22,225 nucleotides of DNA from Gymnopilus junonius (Eukaryota > Basidiomycota > Agaricomycetes > Agaricales > Galerinaceae): the NCBI GenBank assembly GCA_015501075.1, contig JADNYJ010000514.1, positions 1 through 22,225 of the forward strand, written 5' to 3'. The first letter of the stretch is position 1; every line of letters begins with the position of its first letter. Made by a program: the position numbers and the translations under genes. Shown piece after piece: positions 9,717 through 19,102 of this stretch. Under the pieces are notes generated by a model, which was not told the DNA's origin, made no database searches, and was given only the letters and a program-made list of their open reading frames with translations.

Positions 9717-11636
9717 ATGTCGCATATAACCCCTCCTGTGCAACTCTCCTCCCCAACCATGCCTCCAAGTCCGTTTCTCGTGCCCAGCACTCCTGCGTCA
9801 CAGAAACATAAACCTGCTCAAGGCAATTACTCTGGTAAACATGGTCACAGGATGATCGGCGCCGAGTTTGAGAACAAGTTTAAGGACAGGAAAAGACTGG
9901 ATAAACACCTTGCTGCTCTCACAGTACGACATCTGAAACTGCTGGGCCAGGCTACTCTCGTCAAGTATGCCTGTGCGGAGCGGGCCCTCCTGCAGTTCCT
10001 CACCTGGTATCACCGGTCCGAGGAAAAGGTGCTTGTCTCCATCTCTGTGGACAGAAATTTTCCTCTCATCCCTTTGCTCAAGCTATTTTTTGGCAATGTC
10101 GCACAAGATGGAAGGTCAAGCCTTGGCATGGGCCTCACAGGCTGGACTTTGCGCACAACCACGGACTTTGTCAGGAGCTTCTTGAGCATGGTATATATCT
10201 CCCACCTTTTCTACATCTGGTCTCTCATACACACTTCCCTCAGCTGCGCCGACATGGAGTTCAACCACCTACCCAAGCTCAAAAGATGTCATTTTTAATG
10301 TATACGCCTTTCTTGCCTACTGGTAAACGTTCTGCTCACTCTCCCATGACCCAGAGCTCTATCATTTTCGCCTACGCAAAAATTGCAAAGGCTCTCCTTG
10401 GCAAGGTAAACAATCTCCCGCAGTCGCCGTTCTTTTCAACCTGAAGCCTGGTTAGGTTTCATCCTCAGATCCTTTCGGTATGAATTCGCTAGCTTCATGA
10501 TGCCAAGGATCCCCGACGTACAGCTCAAGTACCTCATGGGCCACCAAATCAACACGAACATCGTGGCAACTACTTATCAAGTCCCAGATCGTGCCATTGA
10601 CATTGTGGCTATCCGATTCGGTGGCGTCGAGAACAACGATTTCCCAGAACATCATTCCTCGGTTGCCTGGGCAAAGGATACTTCACAGGTCTCTCTGGAA
10701 GAACTGCAAAATAACACCGCGCTGAAAGAGCTGATAAATAAGCTCAACGAGGCTGGGCAGCACGTCTTTGACAAATTCGGTTGTGGATCAAAAGAGGTTG
10801 CCGATCAGGCAAGTCGTCTGCAAAATCTTCACACCCTCTCTCACCCCTCTTTCTAGTTTGCAGATCATGATCTGGTCAAAAAAGTGGGTAACGCTTGGGC
10901 AGACGTCTTTTTGGGATACGGTCAATTGACATCTTTCATCGTACGTTCGCTTTTTTTTTCATTTCTTTTCACGTTCTTCCTGACTTCTGAAGGCAAATTT
11001 CCGGAATGCAGTGGTCTTGCAACGTAAACAGAATGACATGTCCGAAACACGGATCTCATATCTTCTTCAAGCATGAACACGAGCAAAATGATTACCCACC
11101 TTCACAATATACATAACTATAGGCTCGTCGAATGTTCGCAGGTACACGACCACATTCCAGATTGCTTCAAACTCCCGGACACAGGGTTCCTCACAGTCAC
11201 TGATGCCGAACTTAAGTTGGAACATCTGCATGAGGCGATGCCTACGACAAACCTGGTGGAATGGCGTCGGTCCACAGTACGGGGCACACAGGCAAGACGT
11301 ATTCGTGCCCTTGCCTGTCCAGATGATGCCGAATCTTCGACCAGTGCTGGCCCACTTCCGGTTGCCGAACCATCGATCAGTGCTAGCTCGACTAATGCTG
11401 ACTCGCCCGTCATACTTCCAGTTGCTGAATCGTCGACTAGTGAGGAAGAAGAAACTCGACGGTGTATGGTCGTCTTTGCTAAACAAAACTCGACCGTCCC
11501 CGCCGAGGACAAGGTTATAAACTATTTGATCCGGGAGAACATCACTATTGAAGAGTGTGAAGGTCTGACGGCTAGCAATATTTTAGAGCACGGCAAAGTG
11601 GCATTGTGTAAATTATTGAAATCTTGGGCTTCCTAA
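9717..11636 (+). pseudogene. Fungal tyrosine-recombinase-like gene (DUF3435/Crypton-like), core missing
   Basis: Visible exons are 9717-10190, 10244-10405, about 10469-10808, 10857-10940 and 11142-11636. The N-terminal part has a helical segment ending in WTLRTTTDFVRSFLSM/LRRHGVQPP, like the SAM-like arm of fungal integrase-type proteins. The C-terminal part reads FRYEFASFM, then YLMGHQINTNIVATTYQVP, then AIDIVAIRFGG, then SLEELQNN. This matches the layout of the fungal family: an Arg box, LMGH, the candidate nucleophile Tyr in ATTY, then an acidic helix. The piece that should carry the first catalytic Arg is absent between exons 2 and 3, and these exons are one nucleotide out of phase, which suggests an internal deletion. 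The 10809-10856 intron uses a GC-AG pair. The tail has repeated LPVAE.S.S units and a final EDKVINYLIREN helix. Family assignment is from memory of the motif layout, and activity is unlikely. Confidence 0.5.
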
Positions 11637-11674
11637 ATACTGTACTTGTATTTGTTCTCTTCTATTTAAATCAA

Positions 11675-11766
11675 CCGACCTTAGCTCAGTTGGAAGTAGC
11701 GCAAGACTGTAATTTGGATACAAAATGATCATCTTGAGGTCGCCTGTTCGAACCAGGCAGGTCGGA
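11675..11766 (+). tRNA. tRNA-Tyr (anticodon GUA) with an 18-nt intron
   Basis: Seven perfect acceptor pairs join CCGACCT (11675-11681) to AGGTCGG (11759-11765), with discriminator A at 11766. The T arm is GCCTG-TTCGAAC-CAGGC (11742-11758) and the anticodon stem is CAAGA/TCTTG (11702-11706 with 11732-11736). Anticodon GTA lies at 11709-11711, followed by A37. The intron 11713-11730 sits at the canonical position between 37 and 38, as is usual for eukaryotic tRNA-Tyr. The D stem keeps three pairs (GCT/AGC), because one base appears extra in the D loop compared with the common TTGGTAGAGC form. All boxes look usable, so the gene is probably functional. Confidence 0.95.
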
Positions 11767-11770
11767 TTTC

Positions 11771-11775
11771 TTTTT
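11771..11775 (+). terminator. RNA polymerase III T-run terminator of tRNA-Tyr
   Basis: Five T residues (within atttcttttt) begin 5 nt after the discriminator base, the usual Pol III termination signal. Confidence 0.7.
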
Positions 11776-11820
11776 CTCCTTTTCTGTTCAAATTTGAGAT
11801 TTGTAGCGGCTTTGGCGTTA

Positions 11821-11858
11821 CAGCTCTTTTCAATTCGATACGGAATCGCGGTTCTTTT
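11821..11858 (+). repeat. Left terminal inverted repeat of the MITE
   Basis: Starts CAGCTCTTTTCAATTCGATA. Compared with the reverse complement of 12540-12577 it differs at five of 38 positions (12, 17, 30, 31 and 35). Confidence 0.85.
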
Positions 11859-12503
11859 TTTTTCTCGCTCAACCCCTGACGTCACCACAGCAAAGGTCAG
11901 GTGACGTACGGCGCGCCTTCGGCAACCTCCCCCTCCTGCTCCTGCTCGAAAGTGTATATAGTCTGCCTGTTGCCCATCCCTCCTACTGAATGCTGTACTT
12001 GGCAATGTATATATCTGTATACTAGTAATTTAAATGTGTCAGCTATAAAATATTGACTTTTTATCTCCTCTGAGAGTTCATAAGGCGTCTAAAGACAAGA
12101 AATATTATCATTTGCACCTGAAGTTGGATAGGAATACTAAACCTCTAGGAATCATAAAATCTCAATATAAACCTGTGGGTACTCTCCTGATGCACTACGT
12201 GGATGACAAGATGCTTTCAATCACGTCCATAGTCATAAGTAAATGACCCTGCATTCGAAGTCACGGCTGCTAAGAGTTTCAATTTCGAAGCATGTATGGT
12301 AGGCTGAATTCGATGGCAAAAAATGCCCAATGGTATATGATATAATCATAGGTATATTTTTATATAATAGTCTCTCATTCCTAAGGGGGAAAAGAGGGAG
12401 AAAGAGCTACGGAACGGAAGGAAATTGAGGGCGAATCAAGGGCAAATACGACAAGCCGTAATGCCGGAGTCGCCGCTGGCCGGCAAGACCAAATCTGTTT
12501 GTT

Positions 12504-12522
12504 GACATGATGACATCATGTC
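12504..12522. repeat. Perfect short palindrome inside the MITE right end
   Basis: gacatgatg-a-catcatgtc has two 9-bp arms around a single central base. Near the left end the related words ctgacgtcac and gtcaggtgac occupy a similar subterminal position. These could be subterminal transposase-binding sites or hairpin-forming sequence; this is inferred only. Confidence 0.6.
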
Positions 12523-12539
12523 AGGTGGGGCCAGGAAAA

Positions 12540-12577
12540 AAACGAATTGCGATTCCGTATAGAATCGAAAAGAGCTG
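12540..12577 (-). repeat. Right terminal inverted repeat of the MITE
   Basis: On the minus strand it starts CAGCTCTTTTCGATTCTATA and continues CGGAATCGC, shared with the left end. Confidence 0.85.
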
Positions 12578-12727
12578 TAAGTATTCGTCGGTACACACAA
12601 TGAAATCCCTTAGTAATAAAAAAAAAGGAAGAAAACAGTGAACTCTAGAGAACTTGAAAGAGGCCCCTGGAATTTGAACTATTTATAAAAATTTCACATC
12701 TTGGAAGAATAGAAGGCTAATTTGCAG

Positions 12728-14137
12728 ACTCCGGAGGCCCACAAGGTCTTTGTCGACTCGCAGCTCTCGGAGTTTGGCATAGGTGACTACTACATTGTTT
12801 TGAATCCTTGACCATTGCCAAGCCTGCGGCCACGTTCCCATGCTTACGAGTGGTTCTTCTTTTTAGAAGCAGAAACCCTTCGGAGCCATGGTGGTGGTTA
12901 AACGTCGAATCGAGCAGTTTATTTGTTTGGCAATGTCAGTATTTCCTTGAATGGAATACTGATTGCTTTTCTTGGACTATGCTCCTAACCATGGCGGACC
13001 GTGCACTAGAAGCGCATATATGCATGTAATGTGCCTCGAACCCCTTTCCGCAGCTGCCACCACACCAACAACTAAAAAAACGATATACCAAGACCATGGC
13101 CAGAGTCATCACTTGGTTGGGTTGATGCATATGCATATGCATATAGCTGGCGTCCGGGCCACGAGCGGAACTGGAGGATGAGAACTCGGAGGATGAATGG
13201 GAGGAGCCTTACGTTTGACAGATTGTAGGCCCTTTTGCTTGTGCCGTGAATTTGACTGACCGGTCTTTGGTCCAGACGGCTGCTTCTTGGGCTGAAGATA
13301 TCGGGGAAGTAACCAAAACGGCGGCCATTGGAATGGATCGTATATTTGCTCCATCCGCGCAAACGGACACTCTTGGTAGCCGAGCAGGAAGGATTTGTGC
13401 GCCTGCTAAGGGGCTACAACTTGTGCCCCATAGACGATCAAGTGGTGCGTGCATGACAAGATTGCTAATTGCTAACCAACATGTTTTCTGACACATAAAA
13501 GCAAGCGCTACTTGAAAAGCAGGGCAACTTCAAGTTCAAGGAAATCGGAGAACGAAGTGTTGCTTTAGAAGCAAACGAGGACTGCCTTGCTCGCCTGCAT
13601 AAGCGCGAAGCCTTAATAGGTGATAGTCAAACATGTCGACGCTCTCTATAGTTTTGTCTTGTCGACCAAGTTTGCATTTGAATGGGCTGAACTACCTTCG
13701 AAGACGCGCTTCCGACACGATGCCTTCGAAAGGCTAGCACCTAGCATGACCTTTGAAGCATTACAGCACCGGCATGAAAAAAATCATCAGGGCTAGGAAC
13801 GAAGTCAAAAAATTGTTTCTCGAAGTACGTACAGAATTTTCCCTTTCTGCCTTGCTGGACGCCCCAAGTGTCGTACGGCAGTGGCAAAACCGGCCGTAGC
13901 CCTACGTTTTCAGCAACCTTGAAGAAGCTCCTCAGTCAAGCTGAGGATCTAGACGAAAACGACCTTTTGGAGAGTGAGGGCGCCTTCACGAAGCTAATGA
14001 ACGCTCTCGCCGACGGACAGACCATGGACTTTATTCACAAGTTTTTCAAGGCTCATCGAACTACACGAATATTGCTGAAATGCCGAACAAGAATTTGCTT
14101 TGAAAATAGACTTTGGCGGTGGCATGTGCGGTGGTGA
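12728..14137 (+). pseudogene. Unrecognised recombinase-partner gene, copy 2 (frame-broken)
   Basis: This is the plus-strand paralogue of 8524-9710. A possible early exon after a tttgcag acceptor at 12727 reads TPEAHKVFVDSQLSEFG. The shared part starts about 12930 (LNGILIAFLG), then MADRALE at about 12990, a 1-nt frame break, then AYMHVMCLEPLSAAATTPTT. It continues through AEQEGFVRLLRGY at about 13371-13415, KQGNFKFKEIGERSVALEAN, LYSFVLSTKFAFEWAELP, FRHDAFERLAPSMTFEAL and KTGRSPTFSATLKKL, ending at the TGA at 14135-14137. It is split across frames in at least three places and has an intron with a GTGCGT donor at about 13445-13501. It is strongly diverged from copy 1 in sequence but keeps the same order of blocks. 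No recombinase remnant is seen beside it. The function is unknown. Confidence 0.6.
13125..13144 (+). repeat. ATGCAT microsatellite within partner copy 2
   Basis: atgcatatgcatatgcatat, a self-complementary 6-bp repeat of just over three units. It expands a Met-His codon run (LMHMHMH) where copy 1 has LMHTHMTG. Confidence 0.8.
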
Positions 14138-14632
14138 AAGAGACTGCGAGAGCGAACAGATAGTCTGATACGTGGTTTAAGGTGACCCAGCATACCTGAC
14201 GAGGCTGAATTTAATGCTGAGGCCAGCGATGGTAGACGGGTGATACAAGGAGTGAGGTTGAGCTTGTGGTGATGGATGGTGATAAACATTGATGGTGGTG
14301 AGAAAGAGAATCAGTGACCACGGCATTATTCCACTGGATATGAATACATTGACTGAGAGCGTTTATCTGAGCCACTGCGACAACTAGCAAGGTTAAACCT
14401 GAGGATGCTTCTGAAGAAAAAATTTGGAGATACTGGTGCATTCATTATGCAAGTCCGGTGATACAAATGACACGCATCACAGTCAGGACTTTCCGTCTAA
14501 AATCTAGAATATAAAGATATCAGGGAATACATTGCTGTCAGAACAGTCTACAACGCAAGTGTCTGGCCGATCCCTAGAAAGTGTGAAAGTGTGATAAACG
14601 ATGAGAGAAAGGCTGGAGGCTGGATATTTCCT
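14138..14632. other. Intergenic, with a short GT-rich patch
   Basis: Downstream of partner copy 2. At 14260-14310 the plus strand is rich in gatggtggtga words, the complement of the C-rich words that lie downstream of copy 1 at 7443-8340. It may be a short remnant of the same element end. Otherwise nothing is recognised. Confidence 0.35.
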
Positions 14633-16380
14633 CTACAAGTTGCCTTTCTGAATGGCATTCTCTTCCAGTGGGAAACTAATCTTTCCTTCGGCCCAGTCTC
14701 TGATAAGCACTCCTGCAATGGCAGTGACAGGTGGTAGTCGGAAAGGAGGCTCCTCGGATTCAGAGGGAGCAGTTGGCGGCTGTGACTGTGGGGCAGTGGC
14801 CTCAGCTGGCGCTAGTGCTAGAGGTGCTTTGTCTTCCGTATCACTGCGCCCTTCTGTAATTTCATTGAGTTTCTTGTAGTCTGCCCGATTAAATCTTGTG
14901 CCTGCTTTGTGATGAAGAACAGCGAGAACTTCCTCCCGACTAAACCATCGGGCATCTATGCAAAAAGGTCAAGTAACTGCACCACATACTAGTTCCTATA
15001 GGGACTGACCAACTAACTCATTGTCCAAGTCGGTTCGTATTGGTTTTGTGGAGTCTGCACGAGCGTAGAATCCAACCATGAGGCTTGCGGGGAACGGCTG
15101 TATACAACGCACAATGTCAGTTAACATAAATCGAATACATCACATCGACTCACCCATGGCTGACCAGAATGGTACGTGATATTCCAAACATGAATACCAG
15201 CTTCTTCCCACATCTCCCTTGCGACAGCATCTTCAAAAGACTCCGCAGGTTCGATAAATCCAGCAAGGGCAGAGTAGAACTTTCCCGGAAACCTTCTCTG
15301 AGGACAATAATCAGATTTGCTTCCATTCACTATCTAGTATTAGTTGTACAACTCACACCTCTGCCAAGGAGAACCTTATTACCTGTCTCGTCTATCGCAA
15401 TCATTATGACCACAGCATCCGTTCGGGGGTGAGTAAAGTTGTGCAATCCTTTGCTAAACGTGCATTATTTAATGACCCAGTCAAGGTCATGGAAAGTGAA
15501 CTCACACAGTAGGACAAGGTTTTCTATTAAAATTATCGGTCCAAGGTAACAAAGAAGTGCAAGATATTTTCCACCCTCCCCACATCGAATACGTGGTTGA
15601 TCCACAACCCGGACAGAACTGGCAATGTATATTCGTTAGAGATCGTGGATATTATTGAGGAAGTTGCACCACCTTGTTCCGCACGTTCCAATCAGTGAGA
15701 CTCCTGGCTTCTGCGAAGATGGCAGCAGTCATGCCGTCGAGATTTGACATGAGCGCCCTAGGTTCCACCCAATCGAGGACCTGTCCCTCTTTCCCCGGAG
15801 TGGTCTCCTTCAGCACATCCTGTAACTGATCTGTAGTATAGTTCAAATCAGATACATCTACAGAAAAGTAGAGTGTTCCATCGAGCTTTTTAACCGCCTC
15901 TTCAGGATCCTTGAATTCGGAAGACGGGAGAGCAGAGGTACTGTCATCAGACTGCCGTTCATGTAGGCCAAGAAATACGACACGGGGACCAATATGTCTA
16001 ACAGATTCGGTAGGAGAATGGCGATCATGCCCATCTTCTTCGCCCTCTTTTTCGACGAGTAGTTCTCCTGGTTCTTTGCCTTGACCAAAGTATGGTTCCG
16101 GACCAAGAAACGGCTTCACATCTGCCGTAGTCAAGTAGACTGGGGCAGGCCTTGTTGAACCAGCTTTGTTGGATGCTGCAAGGGGCTGTCCCGAGTTGAA
16201 CAACAGCCATCTTGAAGAAGGAAGACGGATGACAGCGTTAAGGAATGCCTGCGATGGTCGAAGCCATGAAAGACGGTTCAAGGGCGAACCGCCGTACATA
16301 TTTATGTGTCTAGAGCATCCAAAGAATGCCTGGTTAATCCCTAAAAGTGGAGAGAATATCGCGACTTACGTCTTGGGCAT
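14633..16380 (-). CDS. NPY1: NADH pyrophosphatase, Nudix hydrolase of the Npy1/NudC type
   Basis: An intact 471-aa product comes from seven exons in transcript order: 16380-16370, 16309-15670, 15618-15506, 15453-15357, 15297-15154, 15097-15010 and 14955-14633. All junctions are GT-AG and in phase. The 11-nt first exon (ATG CCC AAG AC) joins to give MPKTHINMYGGSPLNRLSWLR at the N-terminus, the conserved start of this family. A zinc ribbon has Cys219, Cys222, Cys237 and Cys252 (FCPGCG, then SC, then PCPT). A complete Nudix box spans 300-322 (GFIEPAES to REMWEEAGI). The NADH-pyrophosphatase signature SGQPWPFPAS is at 331-340. The enzyme cleaves NAD(H), or NAD-capped RNA in related proteins, to NMN(H) and AMP. 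The C-terminus has a Pro/Ala/Glu-rich insert at about residues 404-433 and ends in KGNL, with no peroxisomal SKL signal. Confidence 0.95.
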
Positions 16381-16849
16381 GGTAAACGGTGTACGTCTTG
16401 GACAAGAAGGTATTGAGAAAGAAGTTAGGTTAGGCTGTTAGTACTCTGTGCTACATCGCGTGCAAGATAAGACGGAATCTGCTTGGTAAGTCACAAATCT
16501 TATGACATCGACGTCGTTCTGATCATGAGTAAGCCAAGTAGGAACATTCGTTTCACGTTCTAAATGGGATATCGTCTTGTGCGCTACATGTTGCTTAAAT
16601 GAAGTACTGAATATAATGCATACAGAGTAGAGCTGCTGCCCAAGAGAAGGGTATTTCGCCTACAGTACTGACATTATTGCGGAATTTTAAAGATAAGAAT
16701 TCGAGTTCAAGCTCGGCAGCTCAGCGGCAGGCGTAAAAGCTGAGCGGTTCCGGATCTTTGAGCCAGATTTATTATGCAAAAAATTATGGAATACATACAG
16801 TGTGCACTTGTGGATGATGCTTTGAGCGTTCGGAATTAATAGCACCTCA
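16381..16849. other. Spacer between kinase 3' end and NPY1 start
   Basis: 469 bp that must hold the kinase 3' UTR and the NPY1 promoter, both on the minus strand. No clear TATA element, repeat or small gene was seen. Confidence 0.5.
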
Positions 16850-18256
16850 CTAATACACATCCGAGCGATTGAATCGACGATAAGACGCTGTGTCACGGAA
16901 ATACGGATGGTCCAAGCATGTTCTGCTTGTCAAGCGGCGTTCAGGGTCATAAACCAAAAGCTTTTTAATACAATTCAGGAGGGAATTTGGAGTCGTTGGA
17001 GGAAACAGAGAAGGGAAATGTGTAGGAGCCACCTATGCAAAAACAGGCATCAGTTAGGAGATTAAATTGTCAAAACAATTTTATAAGCTACCACAGGGAA
17101 TTGGACACCGTGAACACGAGCCAGTTCGATACCTGCAGGCCAGGCACCTCCATCAAGCGGGTTCCCACTGCTGTCGACTCGAGGTTCATCTGACGGGCTT
17201 CCTAGAACAGAAAAGAAACGATGTAGTTGATCCATTTGATCCGTTCCAGGGAATAATGGGACAAGTTTCAAGACCTCTGCTGCGACGACACCGACGGCCC
17301 ACATATCCACAGCAGTTGTGTAGTGGGGAGCGAAAAGAAAAACCTCCGGAGCACGATACCAACGAACGGTAACGTACTCTGTGTATGGACCGGAGCTATC
17401 AGAGTGTCGCGCTAAGCCAAAATCGCAGAGCTTTATTATGACGATAACATCCTTTTCAGTGGCAGTATTAGCCGATGTAACCGCCTCCGGATTAACTGGG
17501 ACTGTCTGATAGTCAAATATTCCTTGAGTAGTGACGAGAATATTCTCTGGAACCACATCACGGTGGATAAAAGAATTACAGTGCAACCAATCTAGTCCAA
17601 GTAAAGTTTGATGAAGAATTGACGATACAAGGCCACCAGCAAAGGGACGTCCCTTGCGAGTCTTTATAAGCTGGTAAAGATTTCCTTCCATTGCCCCCAT
17701 AGCAAGGTACAATTTTCGATCCTGGGGGTTGAAAAAATAATCGTAGAGCGGGATGATGTTTCTATGCGGCGGAAGTACGCATAAAACCTATCATTTGGGG
17801 CGGCAACTGCTGGTTATGACCATCAAGTACATAGGACCGCCGTACACGAACCTGAAGTTCTCTTATGTTTGACAGGTCAAGGTCATGTGGGACCGCTAAG
17901 GCCTTGAGGGCTATGAGACGGGTACCTTCTCCAAATCGTATCGGGAGCTCAATGAGTGGTGGTGCATCGGTCCTTGGCCGCAGAATGCTGTGCCAATTGC
18001 ACATTGTTAGTGTACTGGAGGGACCTTGATTGAGCGTTTTTAGGGGTGTAAAGCTACGCACAGAACCTTGGTCCGCACATCATATTAGCTTGGTCGACGG
18101 CAGAGGTAGTGGAGGCAATGCCATACCGTCGTTGTCCTCCAGATTTGAAGGCAAGTTATGGATAGGATCAGATATCTTGGGAATTCCATAAATTTCGTTG
18201 CGAACTTGACTGACTTGCGGTCTCGTAGGAAGACCTGGAGGAGGATGTAATGCCAT
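16850..18256 (-). CDS. Ime2/MAK-like CMGC protein kinase with atypical catalytic loop
   Basis: An intact 406-aa product comes from four exons in transcript order: 18256-18127, 18066-17852, 17787-17095 and 17032-16850. The first intron (18067-18126) removes an otherwise in-frame TGA. The second uses a GTTCGT donor, as does ABC transporter intron 5. The start is the ATG at 18256, giving MALHPPPGLPTRPQ. Seen in order: FTPLKTL before the nucleotide loop, the ALK lysine at 98, HRD at 190-192, PEN at 195-197, DFG at 237-239, TEY at 251-253, RWYRAPE, and a C-lobe with DPERRLT. CMGC and RCK features (a GPYTEY..RWYRAPEV activation segment and EGNLYQLIKTRKGRP) point to the Ime2/MAK/ICK group, which acts in meiosis and cell-cycle control. 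Two oddities: the glycine loop reads LNQGPSSTLTMC, and the catalytic-loop Lys is Val194 (HRDVVPEN). It may be a pseudokinase. Confidence 0.9.
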
Positions 18257-19102
18257 TGAATGTCGGAATGGCCGAAGTAAGATGAAACCTCAGAAAATGA
18301 TATCCATGCCTGCTATTAAGCCAAAAAAACTGGTCCCGAGTTCAAGAACAGATACGATGATGATGGGACCTTGACAGCGAAGCCCAGGAAGGCTGCCGCA
18401 GAACACTAATCCATACAAGGTAAATTGGACGTCAGTCCTCCAGTAAAAATGCCGGTTTATCGTGTCAGTAAACCGTAAACCAGTGTAGGTCCATGATCTT
18501 GACTTAAGGTTCGAACAAATGATGTTTGTATCATTTCAGATGCAAACTTTGATCTGTCCTGATACGTCCTGGGCATCCACGGAGAAATGCATCAGATGAC
18601 TAAACTTTACCCAATATTTTTGGCAAGATAGATGCAGACGTCATTTGTGAACTCTCAAACTGACCGCAGTCCTTGTTTGATGCTCCTGGGACGCGTTAAA
18701 CCTACGTGTAAGTTATTTTAACATTCATTAGAATCAAAGGGGCACCCACAATTTAGAGAATCGAACCAAGACAAAGTGGATGCTGTAGCTGTAAGTCGAT
18801 CTAGAACCGAGACAAATATTGTAATTTCAAAAAAAGTGAAGATATTGGACGAGCAAGGCTCGGAGGGATATATCTGCCAGATGCGTCTGCATGCAATATA
18901 GTTGCTGACAGAAGCGGAATGTCCTGTCTTCGTACCTAGCATAGAGTTTGTAAACTAACAAGACGCTTCCGCAGTCGGGGTCGAACTGTCGAAACTTGTT
19001 GGGACATGAACAACCCCTTCACGATGATAATCATATACAGGGTAAAACAGGACTTCCGTACAAGAGTTGGGTAGCCAGTAGTAGTGAAAGTAGATCCACG
19101 GT
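18257..19102. other. Intergenic upstream of the kinase; nothing firm
   Basis: The kinase promoter must lie in the proximal part. The remainder has only short open frames on both strands with no recognisable motif. Confidence 0.45.

Larger units (their letters stand above)
11821..12577. mobile_element. MITE, non-autonomous TIR transposon with TA target duplication
   Basis: The 757-bp element begins CAGCTCTTTTC and ends GAAAAGAGCTG. The terminal inverted repeats pair over 38 bp with 33 identities. TA dinucleotides flank it (11819-11820 and 12578-12579), as expected for a Tc1/mariner-type target duplication. The inside is mostly AT-rich and has no coding frame, so it would need a transposase from elsewhere. 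It lies 54 bp past the tRNA-Tyr gene. A TTA/TAA reading of the flanks is not a direct repeat, so a PIF/Harbinger origin fits less well. Confidence 0.85.

Noticed and set aside
11613..12005. 130-codon minus-strand open frame over the tRNA and MITE
   Set aside because: It runs antisense across a tRNA gene and a transposon terminal repeat, and the product has no motif.
18080..18082. In-frame TGA between the kinase N-terminus and its kinase domain (recoding or a broken gene)
   Set aside because: A normal 60-bp GT-AG intron (18067-18126) with a gctaat branch-like word removes it and joins the frame exactly.
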